NCBI GenBank assembly: GCA_002722175.1
Contig: PBKU01000050.1
Location: 62,001-126,000, forward strand
DNA: 64,000 nt
From: Magnetovibrio sp.
GTDB taxonomy: Bacteria > Pseudomonadota > Alphaproteobacteria > Rhodospirillales > Casp-alpha2
Reading direction: 5' to 3'
The notes beneath the pieces were generated by a model. The model was given only the letters and a program-made list of their open reading frames with translations, made no database searches and had not been told where the DNA came from. A program made the position numbers and the translations under genes. Of this stretch, positions 8,520 to 16,257 are shown in pieces (positions within the stretch are counted from its first letter, which is position 1; every line of letters begins with the position of its first letter).

Positions 8520-9223
8520 CAGGCACGCTTTATGGCGTCGGAGTGGGGCCAGGAGATCCAGAGCTTATCACGCTCAAGGCGGTGAGGTTAATTAGAAGCG
8601 CAAAAGTTATTGCTTATCCTAAACTAACTGGGGGGGGGCCAAGTTTGGCCAGATCAATTGCAGCGGAACATATCTCAACTGACAAAATTGAAATTTCAAT
8701 CGAAACTCCGATGCTTCCAGAAAAATTTCCTGATCCAAATGTATATGATCGATGTTCGGATGTTATTTCGGGTCACTTGGAAAACGGTCAGGATGTCGCT
8801 GTTCTTTGTGAGGGTGACCCGTTTTTCTACGGCTCTTTTATTTATATTTTTGAGCGGCTCGCTCCAAAATATATTACCAAGGTGATAGCAGGCGTTTCAT
8901 CATTGGGTGCATGTGCCGGTGCGGCCGGTATACCGTTAGTATCAGGAAATCAGAGGTTCGAGGTAATCCCTGCGCCTATTGGGGAGTCACTTCTCGAGAA
9001 GCGTTTAATGGCAGCAGAATCTGTCGCTGTAATCAAGATAGGGCGACATTTAGAGAAAGTGAAACGGATTCTATTTCGGCTTGATTTGTTAGACAAAGCC
9101 ATTTTTATTGAGCGCGCAACTATGAAGAACCAAAAAATAAAACGAGTTTCCGATCCAACGTTAAAAAAATCAGCGTATTTTTCGATGATATTGATCTGTA
9201 AGTACAATCAGGGCTTCCAATAA
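8498..9223 (+). CDS. cobI: precorrin-2 C20-methyltransferase CobI/CbiL
   Basis: Uses SAM to methylate precorrin-2 (or its cobalt form) at C20. It shows the SUMT-like methylase fold signatures GTLYGVGVGPGDPELITL at residues 9-26 and VLCEGDPFFYGS near 103-114, and is 241 residues long, as usual. It starts at GTG 8498, supported by GGAGG at 8486-8490, and overlaps cobL by 22 bases. Its stop overlaps the next start in TAATG at 9221-9225. Whether the substrate carries cobalt cannot be told from the sequence; the upstream cbiX argues for early cobalt, the distant cobN against. Confidence 0.93.
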   Translation: MALEKKLTGTLYGVGVGPGDPELITLKAVRLIRSAKVIAYPKLTGGGPSLARSIAAEHISTDKIEISIETPMLPEKFPDPNVYDRCSDVISGHLENGQDVAVLCEGDPFFYGSFIYIFERLAPKYITKVIAGVSSLGACAGAAGIPLVSGNQRFEVIPAPIGESLLEKRLMAAESVAVIKIGRHLEKVKRILFRLDLLDKAIFIERATMKNQKIKRVSDPTLKKSAYFSMILICKYNQGFQ

Positions 9224-11022
9224 TGAAATCTATTCCTCACGGAGCAGCAGTAGTTGTTATTGATAAAAAGGGTTTTGATATTGGACAAGAGATAGCAAGC
9301 TTCCTTCCGGCCGCAGAAGTGCACGAGCTGTATGGAAAAACAGAAAATAATAGCGTTAAATTTTCTGATACAATAAGTCATTTGCAGCAGTTGTTCAGGG
9401 AAGGGCATCCAATTATTGGTATTTTTGCAACTGGTATATTAGTGCGTGCACTGGGACCATTGTTAGGTTCAAAGTTTAAGGATCCACCTATTTTATCCGT
9501 GGCCAATGACGGTTCAGTAGTAGTGCCGGTGCTGGGCGGGCATCGAGGTGCAAATTTGATGTCGCGTTATATTGCTAAAAAACTAGGGGGAGTAGCTGCT
9601 GTTACCAATGCAAGTGAGACTATTTTAGGTTTTGCGCTAGATGCCCCCCCTGCCGGTTGGGTAGTGGAGGGTATTGAAAGAGCGAAAGAAATAACGGCAG
9701 CAATCTTGGATGATGTTCCTGTGAAACTCAATATAAACGCTGGGACGGCAACGTGGTTGAAAAACGCAAATATACCATTTGCAGAAACCGCAGATTTAGA
9801 AATTATTGTAACGGACAGAAAAAATATTCCGAGGGACAGCTTTTGCCTTAGACCGCCTGTTTTGTCTTTAGGAGTAGGTTGCGTGCGAAATTGTAAGCCT
9901 GGCGAACTTATCTCCCTTGTCATAAAAACGATCGCAGATGCAGGGTTATCTAAATTATCAGTCGGCTGTGTTGTCTCTGTTGACATAAAATCGAACGAGG
10001 CTGCGGTTCATCGATTGGCTGAATATCTTGCTGTGCCGGCACGCTTTTTTCCCGTGGATACCTTGGAGCTGGAAACGCCACGTTTAAAGAACCCATCGAA
10101 AGAAGTATATTCTGAAATTGGCTGTCATGGGGTTGCGGAAGCTGCAGCGCTTGCGGCTGTTGGGCTAGCAGGAGAGCTTCTCGTTAGCAAAAAAAAGTCA
10201 CAGAATGCAACGTGCGCAATTGGCCGTTCGTCGGGTGAAATTGACCCGGAAAAAGTAGGGAAACCACGGGGGCGATTGGCGATTGTCGGTATTGGTCCAG
10301 GGAAAAAAGAATGGCGAACAATGGAAGCTATTTCAGAACTCAGAGAATGCAGTGAGATTGTAGGTTACGGTTTGTACATTGACCTTATAGGGGATCTAGT
10401 TAGAGAAAAAAACCATTATTCATTTGAGCTTACGCAAGAAGAGGGCCGGGCTAGATTTGCACTTGATCTTGCGATTAAAGGGAAAAATGTGGCCCTGGTA
10501 AGTTCAGGTGACGCAGGTATTTATGCGATGGCAGCGCTTGTTTTTGAATTGTTAGAAAGTGAAAAGAGGTCTGATTGGGACCGGCTCGATATTGTTGTTA
10601 TTCCTGGTGTTTCTGCTCTTCAGGCGGCTGCAGCCAAGATTGGTGCACCGATAGGGCACGATTTTTGTACTATTTCTCTATCTGATTTGTTAACGCCATG
10701 GGACGTAATTGAAAATCGAATTCAATCAGCAGCTAAGGGTGACTTTGTTATCGCATTTTACAACCCTGTTTCGAAAAAGCGCAGATTTCAGATGTCAAGA
10801 GCTCTCAATATCCTTCTCAAATATAGAGCTTCTTCAACGCCAGTTATTTTAGCTCATAATCTTGGCCGTAAAGAAGAAAAAATTACAGTGAAAACACTTG
10901 GAGAAGTTTCAATTAATGAAATAAATATGCTTACAATTGTGTTGATTGGGAGCTCTAACAGTCGTTTTTTTCAACAAGGAATTAGCGACAGGGTATATAC
11001 ACCGCGTGGATACAGAATGTGA
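9223..11022 (+). CDS. cobJ: fused CbiG (cobalt-precorrin-5A hydrolase/CobE-like) and CobJ/CbiH (precorrin-3B C17-methyltransferase)
   Basis: A bifunctional protein of 599 residues. Residues of about 50-130 form the CbiG N-domain (PIIGIFATGILVRALGPLL, NDGSVVVPVLGGHRGAN). Residues of about 215-335 form the CbiG C-terminal/CobE-like domain (LSLGVGCVRNCKPGEL). Residues from about 350 to the end form the ring-contracting C17-methyltransferase (GRLAIVGIGPGKKEW, LVSSGDAGIYAMAALVFEL, IAFYNPVSKKR). CbiG opens the lactone and releases the C2 fragment as acetaldehyde in the anaerobic route; CobJ methylates C17 with ring contraction. Such CbiG-CobJ fusions are known. The start overlaps the cobI stop by one base. 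No separate cobE or cbiG is seen in the window. Confidence 0.92.
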   Translation: MKSIPHGAAVVVIDKKGFDIGQEIASFLPAAEVHELYGKTENNSVKFSDTISHLQQLFREGHPIIGIFATGILVRALGPLLGSKFKDPPILSVANDGSVVVPVLGGHRGANLMSRYIAKKLGGVAAVTNASETILGFALDAPPAGWVVEGIERAKEITAAILDDVPVKLNINAGTATWLKNANIPFAETADLEIIVTDRKNIPRDSFCLRPPVLSLGVGCVRNCKPGELISLVIKTIADAGLSKLSVGCVVSVDIKSNEAAVHRLAEYLAVPARFFPVDTLELETPRLKNPSKEVYSEIGCHGVAEAAALAAVGLAGELLVSKKKSQNATCAIGRSSGEIDPEKVGKPRGRLAIVGIGPGKKEWRTMEAISELRECSEIVGYGLYIDLIGDLVREKNHYSFELTQEEGRARFALDLAIKGKNVALVSSGDAGIYAMAALVFELLESEKRSDWDRLDIVVIPGVSALQAAAAKIGAPIGHDFCTISLSDLLTPWDVIENRIQSAAKGDFVIAFYNPVSKKRRFQMSRALNILLKYRASSTPVILAHNLGRKEEKITVKTLGEVSINEINMLTIVLIGSSNSRFFQQGISDRVYTPRGYRM

Positions 11023-11078
11023 GTAGATATTTAAATAAATTTTCATATAACAAACTTGTCTATTAAGCGGGAACGAAA

Positions 11079-11837
11079 ATGACTGTTCACTTTATCGGGG
11101 CAGGCCCCGGAGCGGCAGACCTAATTACGTTACGAGGGCTGCGGCTAATACAAAAAGCTCCAGTAATCTTATTTGCCGGGTCTTTGGTGCCAAAGGAAAT
11201 TCTTTCTGAGGCTGATCCTAATGCCCAAGTCCTTGATACTGCTCCCATGCATCTCGATGAAATCATAAGAGAGATAGAGAAAGCACATATGGAAAGCAAA
11301 GACGTGGCGCGGGTGCATTCGGGGGACCCTTCTGTTTATGGTGCTGTAGCAGAGCAAATGCGGCGGCTTGACAATTTGGGTATTGACTATGACGTTACCC
11401 CGGGAGTAGCAGCCTATTCAGCCGTTGCAGCGGCTCTCAAACTGGAATTAACATTACCTAGTATAAGTCAAACAATAATCCTCACTCGGACTTCAGTAAG
11501 GAGTTCCGCGATGCCGGTTGACGAGAAACTAGTTGACCTTGGTCGGACGGGAGCTACGTTAGCAATTCATTTGTCCATCAATAATCTGGCTAAGGTTGTT
11601 CGCGACTTGACCCCTGTTTACGGAGAGGACTGCCCGGTCATAATTGCATATAGGGTAAGTTGGCCAGATGAAACATTTGTGTTTGGGACCCTTCTAGATA
11701 TTCGTGAAAAGGTAAAGAAAGCACGGATCACCCGGACAGCTTTGATATTGGTTGGTAGAGTTTTTGCAAACCAGAGTTTTACCGACAGCTGCCTATATTC
11801 TTCTGGTCATAGTCATATTTTGAGGCGATCAGAATAA
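11079..11837 (+). CDS. cobM: precorrin-4 C11-methyltransferase CobM/CbiF
   Basis: Methylates C11 of precorrin-4. The 252-residue protein begins with VHFIGAGPGAADLITLRG and carries RVHSGDPSVYGA near residue 84 and DYDVTPGVAAYSA near residue 103, all hallmarks of CobM/CbiF. It is the last + gene of the first corrin-ring operon, starting at ATG 11079 with a 56-bp gap from the CbiG-CobJ gene. Only 26 bp separate its stop from the convergent cobW stop, with no obvious terminator hairpin. Confidence 0.93.
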   Translation: MTVHFIGAGPGAADLITLRGLRLIQKAPVILFAGSLVPKEILSEADPNAQVLDTAPMHLDEIIREIEKAHMESKDVARVHSGDPSVYGAVAEQMRRLDNLGIDYDVTPGVAAYSAVAAALKLELTLPSISQTIILTRTSVRSSAMPVDEKLVDLGRTGATLAIHLSINNLAKVVRDLTPVYGEDCPVIIAYRVSWPDETFVFGTLLDIREKVKKARITRTALILVGRVFANQSFTDSCLYSSGHSHILRRSE

Positions 11838-11863
11838 TTCAAAGCCGGGAGAAAAGTAGGGTG

Positions 11864-12898
11864 CTAATCTATATTTTCTGCAGTTAAAGCGTTCCTAATT
11901 GCGTTCTTGTCAAAGCCAGCTTCTCCAATAATTACCAGGCTTGTGTGACGTTCTTCGTCAGATTTCCATGGGCGGTCGAAATAAGTTTCTATTCGTGGCC
12001 CTACAGCTTGAATTACACTTCGCATCGATTTGTCAGGAATATCAATGAAACCTTTTATTCGCAGAATTCTATGTGATTGAGTCAAGTCGCGTAAAAGCGA
12101 AATAAACTGTTCTGGGTCCTGAATTGAATTTAGTGTTACAATCAAACTGTCAAAATCATCATGATCATGCTCTTCTTCACCGTCATGGTGCGATCGGCGG
12201 TTTTTCAAATCGTTTTCAGCATTAGCCTGAAGGCCAAGAAGTATCAACGGATTTACTCGTCCTTTGACAGCAGGTACTATCTTTGCGGCCGGGTGGGATT
12301 CCCTTTCAACAATTGCCTTGACTTTTTCAAGTTCCGCTCTGCTGATCAGGTCGGTCTTGTTGAGAATAATCATATCGGCTGAGAGAAGTTGGTCCTCAAA
12401 TACTTCATCTAAGGGGGATTCATGCTCTAAATTTTCATCTGCCTCTCGTTGAGTTTGGACTGCATCTGGATCATGCGCAAACTGCCCGTTTGATACTGCC
12501 GGGCTATCCACCACAGTGATTACTCCGTCGACAGTTACTCTTGAACGGATTTCTGGCCAGTTAAACGCCTTTATTAGGGGCTTTGGTATAGCAAGCCCTG
12601 AGGTTTCTATAAGAATATGTTCAGGCGCATCATTATTTGACAACAAACTTTCAATTGCTGGTACAAAATCATCAGCGACTGTACAGCAAATACAACCATT
12701 CGTGAGCTCTATAATTCCATCCTCCTTACAACTTTCTATATCGCATCCCTTTATTACTTCCAGGTCAATCCCCAGATCGCCAAACTCGTTGATTAAAAGC
12801 GCAATGCGACAATCCTTAACATTCTCGAGCAAATGACGGATTATTGTTGTTTTTCCAGCACCTAAGAAACCTGTAATTACTGTCGTTGGTATTTTCAT
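11864..12898 (-). CDS. cobW: CobW-family GTPase, putative metal chaperone for cobalamin synthesis
   Basis: A G3E-family GTPase that probably delivers cobalt to the chelatase. From the ATG at 12898 (344 residues), the P-loop GFLGAGKTT lies at residues 10-18, the metal-binding CXCC motif GCICC at 68-72, and the guanine-specificity NKTD near 170. A His/Asp/Glu-rich stretch around residue 230 (HHDGEEEHDHDD) may hold metal. An extended frame to 13015 overlaps the end of cobU and would put about 39 unrelated residues ahead of the P-loop, so I use 12898, which lies 11 bp after the cobU stop. CobW genes are typically linked to cobN; here cobN is about 15 kb away. Confidence 0.9.
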   Translation of the reverse strand: MKIPTTVITGFLGAGKTTIIRHLLENVKDCRIALLINEFGDLGIDLEVIKGCDIESCKEDGIIELTNGCICCTVADDFVPAIESLLSNNDAPEHILIETSGLAIPKPLIKAFNWPEIRSRVTVDGVITVVDSPAVSNGQFAHDPDAVQTQREADENLEHESPLDEVFEDQLLSADMIILNKTDLISRAELEKVKAIVERESHPAAKIVPAVKGRVNPLILLGLQANAENDLKNRRSHHDGEEEHDHDDFDSLIVTLNSIQDPEQFISLLRDLTQSHRILRIKGFIDIPDKSMRSVIQAVGPRIETYFDRPWKSDEERHTSLVIIGEAGFDKNAIRNALTAENID

Positions 12899-12909
12899 CT
12901 TTAAGCCCT

Positions 12910-13446
12910 TCAGTTTATGTTGCCTTTTAGGATATTCGGAATTCCTGCTGATATGAAAATAACAGTGTCTGCCGTCCGAGCAACGGCCTGGTTCGTTAGA
13001 CCAGCTATGTCGCAAAACTCACGTGCAGCTCGGTTGTCTGGGACTATGGAAAGGCCTACTTCATTTGAAACAAAAACAACCTGACCTTTTGCCGACTGGG
13101 CAGCTGCAATGACTATAGGTAATTCATTAATGCTATCTCTCCCTGCGAGCATCATGTTGGAGATCCAAAGAGTTAAACAGTCAACGAGAATAGGGCGAAG
13201 AGGGTTTGATTCACGGGATATGACCTCTGCAATATCTAAAGGTTCTTCAACTAAATCCCAATTCTTTCCTCTCCTGGATTTGTGGCGTCGAATTCGTTCA
13301 GACATCTCATCGTCGCTTTCCTCCGCAGTTGCAAGATACAAACCGCGTCCTCGCTCATTGATTAGTGTTTCAGCATAACGGCTTTTCCCGGAGCGAGCTC
13401 CGCCGAGGACCAGGCAAATATGGGGAAGTGGAGAAGGTCTATTCAA
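12910..13446 (-). CDS. cobU: adenosylcobinamide kinase / adenosylcobinamide-phosphate guanylyltransferase CobU/CobP
   Basis: Phosphorylates adenosylcobinamide and transfers GMP to make adenosylcobinamide-GDP, the substrate of CobS. The 178-residue protein has its P-loop LVLGGARSGKS near residues 13-23, GLYLATAEESDDEM near 35-48 and VDCLTLWISNM near 88-98, as in the family. It begins with a TTG at 13446, inside the cobC stop region (4-base overlap), implying translational coupling. It lies in the minus-strand operon cobS-cobC-cobU-cobW. Confidence 0.92.
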   Translation of the reverse strand: MNRPSPLPHICLVLGGARSGKSRYAETLINERGRGLYLATAEESDDEMSERIRRHKSRRGKNWDLVEEPLDIAEVISRESNPLRPILVDCLTLWISNMMLAGRDSINELPIVIAAAQSAKGQVVFVSNEVGLSIVPDNRAAREFCDIAGLTNQAVARTADTVIFISAGIPNILKGNIN

Positions 13447-14078
13447 TTTGATTCATCCGCTACGGGAAGATTAACGCCTGTCACTCGCCAAGCACTGCCT
13501 TTCCCTCTCAATATCCCTCCTTTTATATATTCGGTTTTTGTCAGAGAAAGCGTATCGATTTTAAATGCCATTCCACTCTCAGGAGAAAGATTTAGGCTAA
13601 AGGTTAGTGCTGCTCTAATTGTTCCACCATGACAAACAGCTATAATATTCTTTCCTTCATATTTCTGGGTATAGTATTTCAAGAGTTTACCGACGCGCTC
13701 GACTTGGTCAGTAAAGCTTTCTCCGCCAGGTGGCCGTTGACGAACAGGATCTTCCCAGAACCGGTGATATTTTTCTGGTGACATTGATTCCATTTCAGCC
13801 CAAGAATACCCCTGCCAATCACCAAAACTCTGTTCATTAAGGTCATTTTCTGTAAAAGTTTTTTCAGTCTGGAGGCCGTTATTGCAGATTTCATTGAAAG
13901 TTTTTTTTGTACGTCCAAGACCACTTGTTAAGCATAAAGCGTTGTTTGGAAGAACATCAGCTAAGGCCTTAAACGCAGAAGTGTTTGTTATATCACATTC
14001 AATCTCACTACTCCCGTAAAGTATCCCGTCAACGTTAATTACGGGTGCGTGTCGAACCCACCACCAATGTGTTGTCAT
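13443..14078 (-). CDS. histidine phosphatase family protein, likely alpha-ribazole phosphatase CobC-type
   Basis: A phosphoglycerate-mutase-like phosphatase expected to remove phosphate from alpha-ribazole phosphate or adenosylcobalamin phosphate during nucleotide-loop assembly. The catalytic motif WWVRHAP sits at the N-terminus and the second active-site His in AVCHGGT near residue 150. The acidic segment NEQSFGDWQG fits the proton donor region (Glu). The protein is 211 residues from the ATG at 14078; a TTG at 14096 would add six residues and is possible. Its position between cobS and cobU supports the role. The specific substrate is inferred from context. Confidence 0.8.
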   Translation of the reverse strand: MTTHWWWVRHAPVINVDGILYGSSEIECDITNTSAFKALADVLPNNALCLTSGLGRTKKTFNEICNNGLQTEKTFTENDLNEQSFGDWQGYSWAEMESMSPEKYHRFWEDPVRQRPPGGESFTDQVERVGKLLKYYTQKYEGKNIIAVCHGGTIRAALTFSLNLSPESGMAFKIDTLSLTKTEYIKGGILRGKGSAWRVTGVNLPVADESN

Positions 14079-14100
14079 ATTGTTGTTATCTACCAAGGCC

Positions 14101-14862
14101 TTACCATCCTGCGATTAAAACTAGCACAGCTGCTTCGGTTAACTGTTGCATAGTACCTAGAACATCACCCGTAAAACCCCCAAGTTTCTTTTGTGCTATA
14201 AACATCAAGGCAACAAGAATTGCAAAGCATAATATGATAATTAGGCAGGCCTGATGAAATGTAAAAAAGAAAAAAAGTGGAACGACCCCAATTAAGATGG
14301 CTGTAGTAGCAGCTGATATTTCTGGTTTTCCTGCACTTGCCCCAAGCCCATTTTCATGGGCTGGCATTAAAAAAATCATTGGAATTGGCACAAATGACCT
14401 AGAGCAAAGCCCAGCTGCAATCAGTGCAAGCAATATCTCTGATGCGGGAATACTAGCTAACGCCGAAACACGAAATCCAACTGAAAATATAAGAGCCAAA
14501 ACGCCAAAGGTTCCAATGCGTGGATCACGCATTATTGCCAGGCATTGCTGCCGGTCTTTTCCGCCACCAAGCCCATCGGTAAAATCAGCAAGCCCATCTT
14601 CGTGTAACGCTCCAGTGATAAGTATTTGAGACGTAATAGCGCCTAATGCACAAAGGAGTGGAGGAAAATTGGCATTTAACAAAAGATACATTATTAATCC
14701 GCTGATTAGGCCAACAAAGGCGCCAACAATAGGGAAGGCCCGGATAGCAGTAGTTAACCCTTTCTCCCACATATCGTGTGGGACAGGGACCGGTACTCTC
14801 AGCAAAAATGTTGCGGCGACCTTTATATCTTTTGGCCATCCGGTTAAAAACTTTTGGATCAT
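14101..14862 (-). CDS. cobS: adenosylcobinamide-GDP ribazoletransferase CobS/CobV
   Basis: Inner-membrane enzyme joining adenosylcobinamide-GDP to alpha-ribazole (phosphate) to make cobalamin (phosphate). The 253-residue protein has about six hydrophobic segments and the family motif GALHEDGLADFTDGLGGG near residues 88-105, followed by RQQCLAIMRDPRIGTFG, an Asp-rich metal-binding region. It starts the minus-strand operon and is divergent from cobT, with 132 bp between the two starts where promoters must lie. The name refers to the salvage enzyme CobS, not the chelatase subunit of the same symbol. Confidence 0.93.
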   Translation of the reverse strand: MIQKFLTGWPKDIKVAATFLLRVPVPVPHDMWEKGLTTAIRAFPIVGAFVGLISGLIMYLLLNANFPPLLCALGAITSQILITGALHEDGLADFTDGLGGGKDRQQCLAIMRDPRIGTFGVLALIFSVGFRVSALASIPASEILLALIAAGLCSRSFVPIPMIFLMPAHENGLGASAGKPEISAATTAILIGVVPLFFFFTFHQACLIIILCFAILVALMFIAQKKLGGFTGDVLGTMQQLTEAAVLVLIAGW

Positions 14863-14994
14863 GCTGTAATCTGAATGATTTTTTAGTATGATGAAATCCC
14901 TTTGGCTAAATTAGGTATTCGGTTATAGGGGAGGTTATGCTCTAATGAAAAGCGAAATATTTTAAAACTAATAACTATTGCCGGATGATTTTTT

Positions 14995-16017
14995 ATGGAG
15001 ATAGCTGATATAACTTCCTTGGAAGAATTAACAGAACTTTTAACTATTTTACCAGAACCCCATACGGAAAGTGGAATGATAGCCGAGCTTCATGAAGAAA
15101 AGCTCACAAAACCCCTAGGTGCTTTGGGTAGATTGGAATCCATCATTGTTTGGCTAGCGCATTGGCAAGGTTGCTATCCGCCTAAGATTGAAAATCCATC
15201 TTGTAACATTTTTGCAGGAAACCACGGGGTTGTAGAACAAGGGGTGTCGGCCTATCCGGCTGAAGTGACGGCGCAGATGGTACAAAACTTTGAAGCCGGT
15301 GGTGCAGCAATCAACCAAATGTGCGCTTATTCGGATGTTTCTTTACAAGTAATACCGATCAGATTGGAACATCCAACTAGAAATATAACTGAAGGCCCTG
15401 CAATGACGGATAGTGAATTTATTGCTGCATTCAAGATTGGTGCTTTATCAGTCAAGGCTGATACAGACTTGCTGTGTGTTGGTGAAATGGGGATTGGGAA
15501 TACAACCTCAGCAGCTGCCATATCAAACGCGCTTTTTGGAGGGAAGGCAAAAGATTGGACTGGTCCAGGTACAGGGGTCGATCGTAATGTATTAGGCAGT
15601 AAGGTTAAGTCAGTTGCAATTGCAGTGGAAAAGAATATTTGTCATAAGAAAAATGCTTTAGAAATTGCCGTTTGCCTTGGTGGTCGAGAATTAAGTGCTA
15701 TAGCAGGTGCCGTTATTTATGCCCGGAAAAACCGGATTCCGGTTTTGTTTGATGGATTCGTGGCGACCGCAGCGCTAGCACCGTTTGAAATAACAGCACC
15801 TGGTTCATTAGACCACTGCATGGCAGCACATCTCTCTGCTGAGCCGGCACATGGGAAATTGTTAAAAGAATTAGACAAAAAACCTATTCTTGATTTAGGA
15901 ATGCGACTTGGTGAAGGTTCAGGCGCAGTATTGGCTGTTCCAATATTGCGTCAAGCTGTTTTGTGCCATACAGGAATGGCAACTTTTGTTGATGCAGGGG
16001 TTTCTGAAAAAATATAA
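14995..16017 (+). CDS. cobT: nicotinate-nucleotide--dimethylbenzimidazole phosphoribosyltransferase CobT
   Basis: Makes alpha-ribazole phosphate from nicotinate mononucleotide and 5,6-dimethylbenzimidazole for the lower ligand of cobalamin. The 340 residues match the family (about 340-350). Signatures include FAGNHGVVEQGVSAYP near residue 70, CVGEMGIGNTTSAAA near 160 and LGMRLGEGSGAVLAVPI near 303-319, which contains the catalytic Glu. It stands alone on the + strand, divergent from cobS, and probably shares a regulatory region with it. Together with CobU, CobS and the phosphatase it completes lower-ligand assembly; bluB was not seen here. Confidence 0.95.
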   Translation: MEIADITSLEELTELLTILPEPHTESGMIAELHEEKLTKPLGALGRLESIIVWLAHWQGCYPPKIENPSCNIFAGNHGVVEQGVSAYPAEVTAQMVQNFEAGGAAINQMCAYSDVSLQVIPIRLEHPTRNITEGPAMTDSEFIAAFKIGALSVKADTDLLCVGEMGIGNTTSAAAISNALFGGKAKDWTGPGTGVDRNVLGSKVKSVAIAVEKNICHKKNALEIAVCLGGRELSAIAGAVIYARKNRIPVLFDGFVATAALAPFEITAPGSLDHCMAAHLSAEPAHGKLLKELDKKPILDLGMRLGEGSGAVLAVPILRQAVLCHTGMATFVDAGVSEKI

Positions 16018-16257
16018 GATAGAAGAGTAATTCACAGTAAATGAATTAGCTAAAGTTGCGATATAAGGATATTCGCTCTTTGCCATACTATGTATGGGGA
16101 CTTATGCTTGCTCGCGAGCAATTCTGGTATCCTTTTCGTTGCCTGAAAAGAGGACAGTTAATAAGAAAACTATATACTTATTTGATTGACCTTAGAACGG
16201 TCATTCCACGAAACTAGCTTAGGTAGATTTTGTTGTTAATTTTGGATTTTTTGAACT
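16018..16257. other. 240-bp gap between cobT and msbA with several inverted repeats
   Basis: No gene is seen. Three small inverted repeats occur: the perfect palindrome TTGCTCGCGAGCAA at 16108-16121, CTTTTC/GAAAAG at 16132-16137 and 16145-16150, and TGACC/GGTCA at 16187-16191 and 16199-16203. None has a T run that would make it a convincing terminator. The palindromes could be operator sites for the following LPS gene block, but this is a guess. Confidence 0.3.

Noticed and set aside
11864-13015. Longer CobW with 39 extra N-terminal residues
   Set aside because: The extension overlaps cobU out of frame and lacks CobW-family similarity; the ATG at 12898 directly precedes the P-loop segment.
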